Of a stretch of DNA of 64,000 bases, positions 43,726 through 54,556 are shown piece by piece. This DNA comes from SHZI01 sp040080965 (GTDB lineage Bacteria; Pseudomonadota; Gammaproteobacteria; Steroidobacterales; GCA-2729495), in assembly GCA_040080965.1 (NCBI GenBank), contig JBEBHH010000014.1, forward strand, positions 1 through 64,000, written 5' to 3'. The notes under the pieces are model-generated. The model was not told where the DNA came from. It was given only the letters and a program-made list of their open reading frames with translations, and searched no databases. A program made the translations under genes and the position numbers. Position 1 is the stretch's first letter. Each line of letters opens with the position of its first letter.

Positions 43726-44278
43726 CGGTGAGGGCGTAGGAGCGCCTTCAGGCGCGACCCCGGTCCCGCTCGAGACTCGCGGACTCGATTCGAGCGGGAC
43801 CGGGGTCGCGCCTGAAGGCGCTCCTGCGCCTCGCCGGCCTTCTATCCGGAAAATTGCCCTCGACATCCTCGCCCTCCGGGAGCACTCGGTGGCGGAACTG
43901 CGGGAGAAGCTCGCCTCCCGGGGCTTCGATGCGGAGGAGATCGACGCGACGCTGGGCGCCCTGATGGACGACGGCCTCCTGTCCGAGGAGCGCTTCGTCG
44001 AGACGTTCGTGGGCAGCTACACCCGCCGGGGCCACGGCCCCATCTGGCTCCGTGCCGAGCTGGAGCGCCGGGGGATCGCCAGCACCCAGATCACCGAGAC
44101 CCTGGCCAGCCTGGACGTGGACTGGGTCGCCGCCGCCGGGATCGTCCGCCGCAAGCGCTTCGGCCCCACGATCCCCGCCGACTACAAGGAGCAGTCCCGC
44201 CAGGCCCGCTTCCTGCAGTACCGGGGCTTCACCACCGAGCAGGCCCGCGCTGCCCTGAAAAAGGTACCGGACCCGTAG
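43679..44278 (+). CDS. recX: Regulatory protein RecX with REP-derived ends
   Basis: Inhibits or modulates RecA filaments. The RecX core is clear: ALDILALREHSVAELREKL, ERFVETFVGSYTRRGHGPI, and RFLQYRGFTTEQARAAL. The core begins near 43847. No ATG, GTG or TTG in frame follows the recA stop, so the only standard start is ATG 43679, inside recA (47-base overlap). That makes an N-terminal extension of about 55 residues encoded by a perfect 36-bp inverted repeat, and the C-terminal VPDP plus stop come from another REP. Translation could instead start at a rare codon near the core. Confidence 0.85.
   Translation: MPTSPWSRRKRSTKRDGEGVGAPSGATPVPLETRGLDSSGTGVAPEGAPAPRRPSIRKIALDILALREHSVAELREKLASRGFDAEEIDATLGALMDDGLLSEERFVETFVGSYTRRGHGPIWLRAELERRGIASTQITETLASLDVDWVAAAGIVRRKRFGPTIPADYKEQSRQARFLQYRGFTTEQARAALKKVPDP
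43738..43825. repeat. REP-type inverted repeat between recA and recX core
   Basis: Perfect 36-base arms (43738-43773 and 43790-43825) around a 16-base loop. Each arm starts with the REP core AGGAGCGCCTTCAGGCGCGA. It could form a strong hairpin in the recA-recX message and reduce recX expression or protect the recA end; the whole repeat also reads through in the recX frame. Confidence 0.92.
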
Positions 44279-44297
44279 GAGCGCCTTCAGGCGCGAC
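44257..44297. repeat. Two adjoining REP elements at the recX end
   Basis: A GGTACCGGAC-type element (44257-44274, like the transposase flanks) joined to a GTAGGAGCGCCTTCAGGCGC element (44275-44297). The recX stop TAG lies in the second. Confidence 0.8.
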
Positions 44298-44381
44298 AAC
44301 GCACTCCGGATCCCGGTCGCGCCGGTCGGCGCGCTACTGGTTTATCCTTGGCGGTTTACCCAGCCCGAAATCCCGCACCCG

Positions 44382-47003
<2,622 letters not shown>

Positions 47004-47009
47004 GGCGGG

Positions 47010-47195
47010 TCAGCTCGACGACCCGGAAGACTTCTTCCGGTCGCGCAGCACCTGGCGTAGCGCCTCGTTGACGGCGGCCGCGTCAGGAAACTCCTTGGCC
47101 ACCTCGGGGTCCAGAAGGACAGCTTTGCTACCTTCCGGGTACCGCTTCGCGTACTTGCCGCGGACGCCTTTGCTGAAATCGTATTCGTCGCGCAT
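47010..47195 (-). CDS. brnA: BrnA-like antitoxin
   Basis: 61 residues from the ATG at 47195 (GGAG upstream), 2 bases after the toxin stop; an ATG at 47210 would overlap the toxin. Begins MRDEYDFSKGVRGKYA, the usual start of BrnA/CopG-type antitoxins, followed by a short DNA-binding helical part FPDAAAVNEALRQVL. It would neutralise BrnT and repress the pair. Toxin-first order is normal for brnTA. Confidence 0.82.
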   Translation of the reverse strand: MRDEYDFSKGVRGKYAKRYPEGSKAVLLDPEVAKEFPDAAAVNEALRQVLRDRKKSSGSSS

Positions 47196-47197
47196 GG

Positions 47198-47479
47198 TCA
47201 CTGGCTCCATGTGTATTTCGCCGCTTCGCGCCGATCTGCCGTCCTGGCACTGATGAGGCGGATGTTATCACCTCGTTCGACATGAACTACGACCAGGAGC
47301 CTGCCTGCGGCTGACATGCCCAACAGGACATAACGGTCCTCGGCATCGGAGTGTTCCGGGTCATGGATGGTGAGCGACGAAGCATCGGCAAAGGCCGTCT
47401 TTGCTTCATCGAAGCTCACCCCGTGCTTGCGCTCGTTGTGCAGCGCCTTGGTCGGGTCCCATTCGAATATCAGCCACAC
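47198..47479 (-). CDS. brnT: BrnT-like toxin
   Basis: 93 residues. BrnT family RNase toxin of the RelE-like fold: IFEWDPTKALHNERKHGVSF, then EDRYVLLGMSAAGRLLVVVHVER and IRLISARTADRREAAKY. H18 and the R of ISAR are in the conserved family positions. It lies upstream of brnA in one operon, between alaS and csrA on the minus strand. Confidence 0.86.
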   Translation of the reverse strand: MWLIFEWDPTKALHNERKHGVSFDEAKTAFADASSLTIHDPEHSDAEDRYVLLGMSAAGRLLVVVHVERGDNIRLISARTADRREAAKYTWSQ

Positions 47480-47533
47480 GCCCGCAAGGTTGGCGGGAGC
47501 CCATCGTGGATTGAAGTCGGGAAAGTGCCGTGA

Positions 47534-47704
47534 TCACCCGGATTCTGCCGACCAAAGCGTACTCACCAGGATTTTCCGTTCCCGGTCCAGCTCGACCATG
47601 AGGTCGACCGTCCACCGCAGGCGGTCGGCAGCCATTTCCTCGTGGGACGAGTAGTAGAAGACACCCTTTGGCATCCGTGTGCGATAGCGGGCGTTCCGCG
47701 TCAT
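47534..47704 (-). CDS. Small hypothetical protein near the toxin cluster
   Basis: 56 residues, MTRNARYRTRMPKGVFYYSS followed by HEEMAADRLRW. The PKGVFYYSSHEEM pattern resembles short proteins that begin with (R)xPKGVxRFxSHEEA and sit next to toxin-antitoxin genes. The frame stays open upstream without a start codon, so it may be a truncated remnant. No function assigned. Confidence 0.42.
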   Translation of the reverse strand: MTRNARYRTRMPKGVFYYSSHEEMAADRLRWTVDLMVELDRERKILVSTLWSAESG

Positions 47705-47808
47705 CGCGGCCCGGGCCGCCTGGAAATCGGCGCCGGTCAGCGGCTGCCCCTCCCGGGAAACGCGTTTGCCGACGGTGCGTTGGATGGGCTGCTGGTCGGG
47801 GGTGGAAC

Positions 47809-47958
47809 TTATTTGCTTCGGTCCAGCAGGGCTCGGGCCTTCCGGGCGACTTCCTGGCCTGGGATGAGCTCGACCTCGCCGCTATCAATCTGGGCGGCAC
47901 GGCGGGCGGCCTCTTCCAGCCAGAGCTGTTCCCGTTCCGCGTCGGTGAGGTTGTCCAT
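47809..47958 (-). CDS. Addiction-module antitoxin-like small protein
   Basis: 49 residues from the ATG at 47958: MDNLTDAEREQLWLEEAARR, then AAQIDSGEVELIPGQEVARK and ARALLDRSK. The WLEEAARRxxxIDSGEVExIPGxEV pattern matches the putative addiction-module component family (RelB/TIGR02574-like), apparently without its first ~20 residues. No matching RelE toxin is downstream, so it may be an orphan antitoxin. Confidence 0.62.
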   Translation of the reverse strand: MDNLTDAEREQLWLEEAARRAAQIDSGEVELIPGQEVARKARALLDRSK

Positions 47959-48170
47959 GGTGGCCAGTCTACCAATGACCGGCTCGGGTCCGGCCTGACG
48001 ACACCGGCGAAATTGCCCGGTTTCCGGGGTGCGGGGCGGGCTGGCCGCTTCGACGCCGGGGCGCTGAGCCGGGCCAGTAGCCGCCTAGCTTAAGGACTGC
48101 CCCTTAGGCCCCTGAAATCGGAAGATTTTCCGACGCTATTCACCGTCTATTCATCTGGGAAACCTGCAGG

Positions 48171-48278
48171 TATATTCCCTGAACCCCGGCTACCGGCGCC
48201 GGGGCGGCAAGACGCCGAACTAACAATAAAAACGACTCTAACGGAATAACAACAACAAGCCGGATGGGGGTAGAGACC
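48171..48278 (+). promoter_or_regulatory. Possible csrA promoter and leader hairpin
   Basis: TATATT at 48171-48176 could be a -10 element; a -35 is not convincing. Downstream, CCCCGGC (48184-48190) pairs with GCCGGGG (48198-48204) to form a leader stem-loop. The ribosome site is GGGGG (48266-48270). GGA occurs at 48242 and in CGGATGG before the start, as expected for CsrA self-repression, but this is inference. Confidence 0.35.
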
Positions 48279-48500
48279 ATGCTGATCCTGACGCGACGGA
48301 TAGGCGAAACCGTGATCATCGGCGACAACGTCGACGTGACGGTGCTGGGAGTCAAGGGAAACCAGGTGCGCATCGGCGTGAAGGCGCCCAAGGAAGTGAC
48401 GGTCCACCGGGAGGAGATCTACCAGCGGATCTGCCACGAGAACGGGGTAGTCAACGGCCATATGAACGGCCACGCGGACGGCTACAAACTAGCCACGTAG
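48279..48500 (+). CDS. csrA: Carbon storage regulator CsrA
   Basis: RNA-binding post-transcriptional regulator that binds GGA motifs near ribosome sites. 73 residues from the ATG at 48279 (an upstream ATG at 48264 is unlikely). The core MLILTRRIGETVIIGDNVDV and VRIGVKAPKEVTVHREEIYQ is near identical to the family. The C-terminus is extended by an Asn/Gly/His-rich tail (NGVVNGHMNGHADGYKLAT) not found in E. coli CsrA. The stop TAG falls within a REP element. Confidence 0.97.
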   Translation: MLILTRRIGETVIIGDNVDVTVLGVKGNQVRIGVKAPKEVTVHREEIYQRICHENGVVNGHMNGHADGYKLAT

Positions 48501-48520
48501 GAGCGCCTTAAGGCGCGACC
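48497..48520. repeat. REP element overlapping the csrA stop
   Basis: GTAGGAGCGCCTTAAGGCGC plus GACC; the centre GCGCCTTAAGGCGC (48503-48516) is a perfect 14-base palindrome. Could act as a 3' end of the csrA message. Confidence 0.8.
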
Positions 48521-48564
48521 CCTCATTCGGCGGCCCGCTATCTGCTATCCTGCGCGCCCGATCC

Positions 48565-48657
48565 GGAGAGGTGGCCGAGTGGCTGAAGGCGACGGTTTGC
48601 TAAACCGTTATACGGTCTAAAGCTGTATCGAGGGTTCGAATCCCTCCCTCTCCGCCA
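48565..48657 (+). tRNA. tRNA-Ser (anticodon GCU)
   Basis: 93 bases. GGAGAGG pairs with CCTCTCC to close the acceptor, the anticodon loop reads TTGCTAA with GCT, the long variable arm of serine tRNAs is present, TTCGAATCC is the T loop, and CCA is encoded at the 3' end. It sits after csrA as in related genomes. Confidence 0.97.
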
Positions 48658-48667
48658 ACCAGTCTGG

Positions 48668-48702
48668 GGTTCGCCGGTACTCCGTTCGGAGACCGGCGAA
48701 CC
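48668..48702 (+). terminator. Terminator-like hairpin after tRNA-Ser
   Basis: GGTTCGCCGGT (48668-48678) pairs with ACCGGCGAACC (48692-48702), extended by CTCCG/CGGAG, forming a long stem 11 bases after the tRNA. There is no strong T run. Confidence 0.5.
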
Positions 48703-49054
48703 TTCCGTACTTTCCGAGAGTTAGCACCTTAATCCTGTACTAAATTCCGACCGCCCAGCCAATACTCGGGGCTAGCGGGCGCGATTTGAGGTCGTCGTCT
48801 CTGAGGGGGTTTTTCGAGGTACGGCATCGAGGTCGATGCGGGCCAGTGCGGTCGGTACCAAACCATCTATCTGTCGCGGCGTCGATTCCAGGCCTAGCAA
48901 TTCTGGCGCGCGGTGCAAGGAGTTTTCACTTGCATGCCTTCATGGACATGCCAGCTCCAACTAGCGGTCCGCGTATACTTCAAGCTCAACCAATTGCAAA
49001 GAAACGCCCCAAAGCGGGCGCCGAAGCAGCATCGATAGTAAGTACCTATTAACT
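48703..49054. other. Junction between core genome and BREX operon
   Basis: 352 bases without a convincing gene. An open frame at 48786-49052 has no ribosome site or recognisable family. No BrxR/WYL regulator is present. I see no duplicated tRNA end within the window. Confidence 0.6.
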
Positions 49055-49618
49055 GTGACACCTACCATCGATATAGACCGCCTTTTCCGCCTACGGCTCG
49101 TTGTTGGACGCTTCGGTGAGATGGATATCGCCAAGTGGTGGAACACCAAGGGCCAGCTTGGAAGACTCGGAACCACTGCGCTTCGCCGGGGGTTCCCTCG
49201 GACGCACAGTTTCGCGCAGGCGCGCTCCGTTTTTGCCGTTGCTGGTCATCGATGCTCTGAGGTGTTCGACCCGCCCGGTTGCGTGACTCTCTGGCGACTT
49301 CCGGAGGTGATCGAGGAGGAGTTCGATGCGCGCTGGGAGCTGTGGCTTGACCAAGCCGGCGACTGGGCGCCGTTCTTCGAGGCTCTGGAGACGCTCCAAG
49401 GCACCGACCTGGCATTCACTGTTCGCGCGCTTGAGCTCGTTAGCGATCGAGACGTTGATGCCTATGGAACGCTCCGGCGCTCTGCCGAGGGCAGAGCCGT
49501 TCCCCTTCCGGGGGTCTTCACTGGTTCCGACGACGACGTCTCGCTTCTGGCGCTTGGCTTTGCGCGCGGCGAAACTGGCGCGCTCGCCGTGCCCTATGCG
49601 CGGAGAGGAGAGGGGTGA
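49055..49618 (+). CDS. brxE: BrxE-like BREX protein
   Basis: 187 residues from a GTG. The pattern RLRLVVGRFGE (about residues 11-21), then KWWNTKG and LRRGFPRTHSFAQA matches my recollection of BrxE-family proteins, small proteins that head some BREX operons (type 6). The catalytic role is unknown. Its stop overlaps the brxA start (GTGA at 49615). If the assignment is wrong, this is still the first gene of the BREX transcript. Confidence 0.68.
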   Translation: MTPTIDIDRLFRLRLVVGRFGEMDIAKWWNTKGQLGRLGTTALRRGFPRTHSFAQARSVFAVAGHRCSEVFDPPGCVTLWRLPEVIEEEFDARWELWLDQAGDWAPFFEALETLQGTDLAFTVRALELVSDRDVDAYGTLRRSAEGRAVPLPGVFTGSDDDVSLLALGFARGETGALAVPYARRGEG

Positions 49619-50400
49619 AGTCGTCGTCCCGCGCAAACGTCGCGTCGTCTTTCACGATCATCAAAGGCGCAATGATCGACGAGACCTACGCCGTCTTCGC
49701 AGCATGGGACTTCGCTCGCTCGAAACGTGCGAACCTCGATCGTCTGCGCGATGAAAATTTCATCGGCGCGAGTAGCACGACTTGGCTCCGTGATGTAGCC
49801 AAGGTCCTGAATCGTCGCTTTGCGCCCGATAGCCGGGATCGAGCGCTGGTGCTCCTCGCGAAGAGCGGCTGTGACCTCGAAGAGTGGAAGCCGCTCTTAC
49901 TTTGGCACATGACGCGCGACGAGTTCCTCATTCGGGACTTCCTTCAAAACTGGCTGTTCCCTGCGTACGATTCTGGAGCGTACCGCGTTCGTCCCGAGGA
50001 GTTGCACGCGTACCTCCAGGGGATTGGCAAGCGAGGGGCCACGACCGAGCACGCGTGGACCGAGCAAACGTTGAAGCGAGTTGCCGCTGGCCTACTCAAG
50101 ATCGCTGCCGACTTCGGACTCCTGAGGGGCAGCGTCGTCAAGGAATTCGCGTCTTACCACCTGCCAGAGCGGAGCTTCCTGTACCTACTGCATGCAATGC
50201 GGGACGAAAACCTGAGTCCCAGAAGGGTTCTGGAATCGCCGGACTGGCGAATGTTCCTCATGCGTCCAGCTGATGTTGAACAGGAGCTTCTGCGGCTGCA
50301 CCAGTTCCGAAAGCTTGAGTACGAGGTCGCCGGCAGTCTTGTGCAGCTCTCATTGCCCTGTCCGACTTCCCGCGAATACGCAGAGAGGATGGTTGCATGA
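49615..50400 (+). CDS. brxA: BREX protein BrxA (DUF1819)
   Basis: 261 residues, normal for BrxA, a small all-helical DNA-binding protein of unknown precise role. Visible: FTIIKGAMIDETYAVFAAWDF (given by its ends FTIIKGA and VFAAWDF), RLRDENFIGASSTTW, and the C-terminal helical repeats. Overlaps both neighbours by 4 bases (GTGA upstream, ATGA downstream). Confidence 0.9.
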   Translation: MKSSSRANVASSFTIIKGAMIDETYAVFAAWDFARSKRANLDRLRDENFIGASSTTWLRDVAKVLNRRFAPDSRDRALVLLAKSGCDLEEWKPLLLWHMTRDEFLIRDFLQNWLFPAYDSGAYRVRPEELHAYLQGIGKRGATTEHAWTEQTLKRVAAGLLKIAADFGLLRGSVVKEFASYHLPERSFLYLLHAMRDENLSPRRVLESPDWRMFLMRPADVEQELLRLHQFRKLEYEVAGSLVQLSLPCPTSREYAERMVA

Positions 50401-50972
50401 GCGACCTCGAACATCGCATCAAGCAGCTCCTGGAACCCGTCCTCGAATTGCCTGATCCCCGGCAGCGCATCAGCGCATATCACGACATGCCGTACGCGCT
50501 CTTTCGCTACGATCCGGAGGAAGAGTTCGAGCTGCGCAAACAGGTGACGCTACTCGAGACTCGCCTTTCTCAGAAGGGTAAGCGCATCAAGCGAATATCC
50601 CTCGCAGAGTGTCTCAGCGACGCGATGCGGTCACAGCGACCGATGGGTGAGTGGTTCGCAGCCGAGCGTGAGCAGGGAGTAGGGACCATCGTCGAAACCG
50701 TGCATGCGGTCCTTTCTGATTACTCACCGCTTGTCGATCTCGTGGCGGCGCGGATGCCGAAGGACCCCGACCCGCTCCGAGATATCGTCTTTGTCCTTCG
50801 GACCGGCGCGCTTTTTCCAGTCTACCGAACCTTCTCCCTCCTTGAGCAATTGAAGGGCCGCGTTCACGTACCAACCGTGCTTTTCTACCCCGGCGATCTC
50901 GATGGCGCAGCAGGCCTGCGCTTCATGGGCGTCCTCGACGCTGAGCATAATTACCGCCCTAAGATCTTCTGA
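50397..50972 (+). CDS. brxB: BREX protein BrxB (DUF1788)
   Basis: 191 residues, normal for the family. Recognised by the N-terminal LEPVLELPDPRQRISAYHDM with PYALFRYDPEEEF, and by the FPVYRTFSLLEQLKG and PTVLFYPGDLDGA segments of DUF1788. Function not known; required for BREX in other bacteria. Follows brxA with overlapping start and stop and precedes brxC by 13 bases. Confidence 0.92.
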   Translation: MSDLEHRIKQLLEPVLELPDPRQRISAYHDMPYALFRYDPEEEFELRKQVTLLETRLSQKGKRIKRISLAECLSDAMRSQRPMGEWFAAEREQGVGTIVETVHAVLSDYSPLVDLVAARMPKDPDPLRDIVFVLRTGALFPVYRTFSLLEQLKGRVHVPTVLFYPGDLDGAAGLRFMGVLDAEHNYRPKIF

Positions 50973-50985
50973 CGAGGATTTGTCA

Positions 50986-53900
50986 ATGACGACTGTTCCG
51001 CTCATTAAGACGCTCTTCGACAAGAAGATCGATCGTCGCATTGAAGAGGTCATTAAGGTCGACCAAACCGACGATGAGGTGCTGCGGGATGAGATCGATG
51101 AGTATGTGACGACTGCGGCAATCGCCCGTCACTACAACGGGATCTTTGAACGCTATGCTGAAACGCCGAACAAGCCACACGAAGGTATCGCGATCTGGAT
51201 TTCAGGGTTCTTCGGCTCCGGTAAGTCGAGCTTCGCCAAGATGCTCGGACTCGCCATCGAGAACCGTGTCGTCGCCGGAGAGTCTGCTGGAAGGCGATTC
51301 GGCCAGCGTAGTGGAGACACCAGACTGCAAGTGCTTCTCAAGTCTATTGCAGAGAAGATACCAACCCACGCCGTCATCTTTGACGTGTCGACGGACCGAG
51401 GCATCCGAAGCGGCAATCAGACGCTTACCGAGATCATGTACGGCCTATTTCTCCATAGCCTTGGCTACTCCAAGGATCTTGACCTTTCAGAATTGGAGAT
51501 AGCTCTCGAATCCGAAAGACGACTTTCCCAGTTCGAGGACAGCTACCGCACACGATTCAGTAAGGAATGGAATGCGGACAAGGGGCTTCTGGCGTTCTCG
51601 CTAGGCCGGGCGAGCGAGGTTATGCACCTGCTTGAGCCAAAGACCTATCCAGCCGCCGACTCATGGGTTAAGGGCATCAAGCAGCGAGCCGATATCTCGC
51701 CCGGGAAGCTTGCAGAGCGGGCCAACGAGCTGATGAAGCGACGGCGCCCCGGGCAGAGCCTGATGTTCGTCGTCGACGAGGTTGGTCAGTTCGTTGCGCG
51801 CGACGTTCAAAAGATGCTCGACCTTCAGGCAATCGTGCAGAGCCTCGGCGTGAAGGGCCGCGGCAAGCACTGGGTGGTCGTGACCTCACAGGAGAAGCTC
51901 GGTGAGCTTGTCAGTGGTCTTGATGACAAGAAAATCGAGCTCGCGCGACTGATGGACCGCTTTCCTGTCGAGTTGCAGGTCCACCTGGAGCCATCCGATA
52001 TCTCAGAAGTCACGAGCCGACGCGTGCTGTCAAAGAACGCTGCGGCGCAGAGCGCACTTGGTAAGCTCTTCGACGAGCACCGCGGTCGGCTCATTGAGCA
52101 CACGCGGTTGACAGCGGACATCAGACTTCCGGAGATCACGCGAGATAGCTTCATCCAACTCTACCCGCTGCTGCCCTACCAGATTGACCTCATCATCCAG
52201 GTCGTGTCCGGACTCCGCACCCAGGGTGGCGCGAGCAGACACGTCGGCGGCGCGAACCGTACGATAATCAAGCTCGCGCAGCAGCTGCTGATCAATCCCG
52301 CCGTTAACCTGGCCGACGAGCCTCTTGGCGTGTTGGTTCGCCTCGACCAGGTCTACAACCTCGTTGACGGTAACATCGGCTCTGAAGTGCGCGCGAAGAT
52401 CGCGGCCATTGCCACGGAGCTGAGGCACGCCCTGGCGCAGCCCGTGGCGAAGGTGATCTGCCTTCTTCAGTACGTGAAAAGCGTCCACCGCACTGCGGAG
52501 AACATCGCCGCTGCCCTGCACCCGGGCGTTGGGTCTGACTCCCAGCTCGCCGCTGTCCAGGAGGCGCTGCGCGAACTCGAATCCGCACAGAAAGTTCGGC
52601 GCGGCGATGATGGGTACCGAATTCCGACGCCGGCTGAGGACGACTGGGAGCGACTTCGAAACGGTATCAATCCGAAACCCGGCGATTCGCACCGGCTCTA
52701 CTCTGAGGTGTTGGCGTCGTTCTGGCAGCCGCAGCCTGCCCACACGCTCTTCGAGACCAAGACCTTCAAGGCTGGCCTCGCGATCCACGGCCGCGATGTT
52801 ATCGACGGCGACATGATGTTTCTCATTCACCTGGCCGATGACGGGGATGAGTTCCAGTCGCTGGCGACTGAACTTCGTACCCGGAGCCAGCAGGAGCGGA
52901 AAAGCGTCTTCTGGGCTATTGCGCTCAATGAGGGGATCGACCGGGAGACGGTCGAGCTGTTTCGATCGAGGGAGATGCTTGCGCGCAAGGAGCGCGAAAC
53001 GAAGGGCGAGGATACCCCCGGACTGATCGCCGAGGAACGTGTCCGCCAGCGCCGGCATAACGACGAGCTTCGGCGTCTAATGAGGACCGCCTGCCTCTCT
53101 GGAAGCGTCTACTTCCGAGGCAATGACCGCAGTCCTGGCGACCGCGCCGGCGACGTCGGCAAGAGCGCCGCCGAGATCCTCGGGCATGTGCTGCCCGAGG
53201 TCTTTGACCGATTCAAAGAGGCCGCGGCCAAGTCATCCGATGTGAAGAAGGGCGTCGATGCGCTGTTCACTGCAGAGAACCTGCAAGGCCTTCCTTCGGT
53301 ATTCGGGATCCTGGGTCTCCTTCGGGACGAGAGGGGCAAGGCAGTCTTTCGCACAGAGAGCGGTCCGCTGAAGGAGGTATTGGACCGTATCGACGAGCGC
53401 GCCAACTATGGCGACACCGCGAGCGGTCGCTTCCTGTCCGACGAGTTTGCCAAGGAGCCCTTCGGCTGGGACTTCGAGACTGTTCGCCTTCTCGTGCTCT
53501 CACTGCTCCGTGCCGGCACGATCGAGGCGACCAGCAAAGGGCAGACACTCGATTCGGTCGAGAGCGTCGAGGCTCGCGATACCTTCACTAACAACAACCT
53601 GTTCAAGCAGGCATCGTTCCGCCCGAAAAAGGGCATCGAGTTCGAGGAGCTGGTAAAGGCGTCGGAAGCGTTCCGCGATACTTTCGGCACCGAGGTCCGT
53701 GAACTCAATGCCGGCACGATTGTGAACGAGCTGCGTAAGGAGATCGCACGTTACGAAGACACCGTGGGCTTGGCGCTCGGGCAGCTGACTGCGCATAGGC
53801 TCCCCGGTGGGACCGTTCTCGAAGGGGCACTCGGCCAAATGAAAGCGATCGTTCGGGGCTCGGATGACAACGCTCTCGCTACATTTAATTCCTCGCACCG

Positions 53901-54537
53901 TTCAATAAAGGACGCCATCAAGCGCGCTGCCGAGCTCGAGCAGAGTCTAACCGAACCCCGCCTCGTCGACCTGGAGCGGGCTCGGCACGCACTGGGGACT
54001 GCATGGCCCTTCCTTTCCCAGGAAGTCGACATGCCCGACGAACTGTGCACTAAGGCTACTCGGCTCAAGGACATGCTAGCCCGGGAAACCTTCTACAAGG
54101 AGCTTCCCGCCATCGAACAGAACGCCGCCGCGATCGAGATCGAATACGACAAGCGCTTCGAGGGCGCGCTCGCCTTACGCATCGCTGCCTACACCAAGGC
54201 GTTCGATCGCCTCGTGAATACGCCGGGCTGGAAGGAGATCGACGAGGATCAGCAGCGGCGGTTAGCGGCGCCGTTCGAGCGCGGCAAGTCCCGGGAGGAG
54301 GAGCGCCTTCCCATTCCACAACTTCGCTCCGATCGTGATGCGTGCGAGGGGAGACTGCAGGCCGCCGTCGCGGAGCTTCGCCGCATGATTGACGGTGAGC
54401 GAGTCGTGAGCGTGAGTCTCGGAAGCTATTTTGGGGGCGGCATTGAGACCGAGGAGCAGCTAGACGCTGCGCTTGGCGGCGTTCGTGAGGAGTGTGCGCG
54501 CCTCATCGGAGTTGGCAAAAAAGTCATCGTCCAGTAA
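50986..54537 (+). CDS. brxC: BREX ATPase BrxC
   Basis: 1183 residues from the ATG at 50986 (GAGG upstream). AAA-like ATPase of the BrxC/PglY family: Walker A in GFFGSGKSS (about residues 74-82), an acidic Walker B in FVVDEVGQFV (about 260), and long coiled segments in the C-terminal half. Needed for host methylation and phage defence in studied BREX systems. The following RelA/SpoT gene starts 19 bases downstream with its own ribosome site. Confidence 0.94.
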   Translation: MTTVPLIKTLFDKKIDRRIEEVIKVDQTDDEVLRDEIDEYVTTAAIARHYNGIFERYAETPNKPHEGIAIWISGFFGSGKSSFAKMLGLAIENRVVAGESAGRRFGQRSGDTRLQVLLKSIAEKIPTHAVIFDVSTDRGIRSGNQTLTEIMYGLFLHSLGYSKDLDLSELEIALESERRLSQFEDSYRTRFSKEWNADKGLLAFSLGRASEVMHLLEPKTYPAADSWVKGIKQRADISPGKLAERANELMKRRRPGQSLMFVVDEVGQFVARDVQKMLDLQAIVQSLGVKGRGKHWVVVTSQEKLGELVSGLDDKKIELARLMDRFPVELQVHLEPSDISEVTSRRVLSKNAAAQSALGKLFDEHRGRLIEHTRLTADIRLPEITRDSFIQLYPLLPYQIDLIIQVVSGLRTQGGASRHVGGANRTIIKLAQQLLINPAVNLADEPLGVLVRLDQVYNLVDGNIGSEVRAKIAAIATELRHALAQPVAKVICLLQYVKSVHRTAENIAAALHPGVGSDSQLAAVQEALRELESAQKVRRGDDGYRIPTPAEDDWERLRNGINPKPGDSHRLYSEVLASFWQPQPAHTLFETKTFKAGLAIHGRDVIDGDMMFLIHLADDGDEFQSLATELRTRSQQERKSVFWAIALNEGIDRETVELFRSREMLARKERETKGEDTPGLIAEERVRQRRHNDELRRLMRTACLSGSVYFRGNDRSPGDRAGDVGKSAAEILGHVLPEVFDRFKEAAAKSSDVKKGVDALFTAENLQGLPSVFGILGLLRDERGKAVFRTESGPLKEVLDRIDERANYGDTASGRFLSDEFAKEPFGWDFETVRLLVLSLLRAGTIEATSKGQTLDSVESVEARDTFTNNNLFKQASFRPKKGIEFEELVKASEAFRDTFGTEVRELNAGTIVNELRKEIARYEDTVGLALGQLTAHRLPGGTVLEGALGQMKAIVRGSDDNALATFNSSHRSIKDAIKRAAELEQSLTEPRLVDLERARHALGTAWPFLSQEVDMPDELCTKATRLKDMLARETFYKELPAIEQNAAAIEIEYDKRFEGALALRIAAYTKAFDRLVNTPGWKEIDEDQQRRLAAPFERGKSREEERLPIPQLRSDRDACEGRLQAAVAELRRMIDGERVVSVSLGSYFGGGIETEEQLDAALGGVREECARLIGVGKKVIVQ

Positions 54538-54556
54538 ATAGAACGAAGGACTTTCG

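Noticed and set aside
48786..49052. 88-codon frame upstream of the BREX operon
   Set aside because: No ribosome site, odd composition and no family; likely chance.
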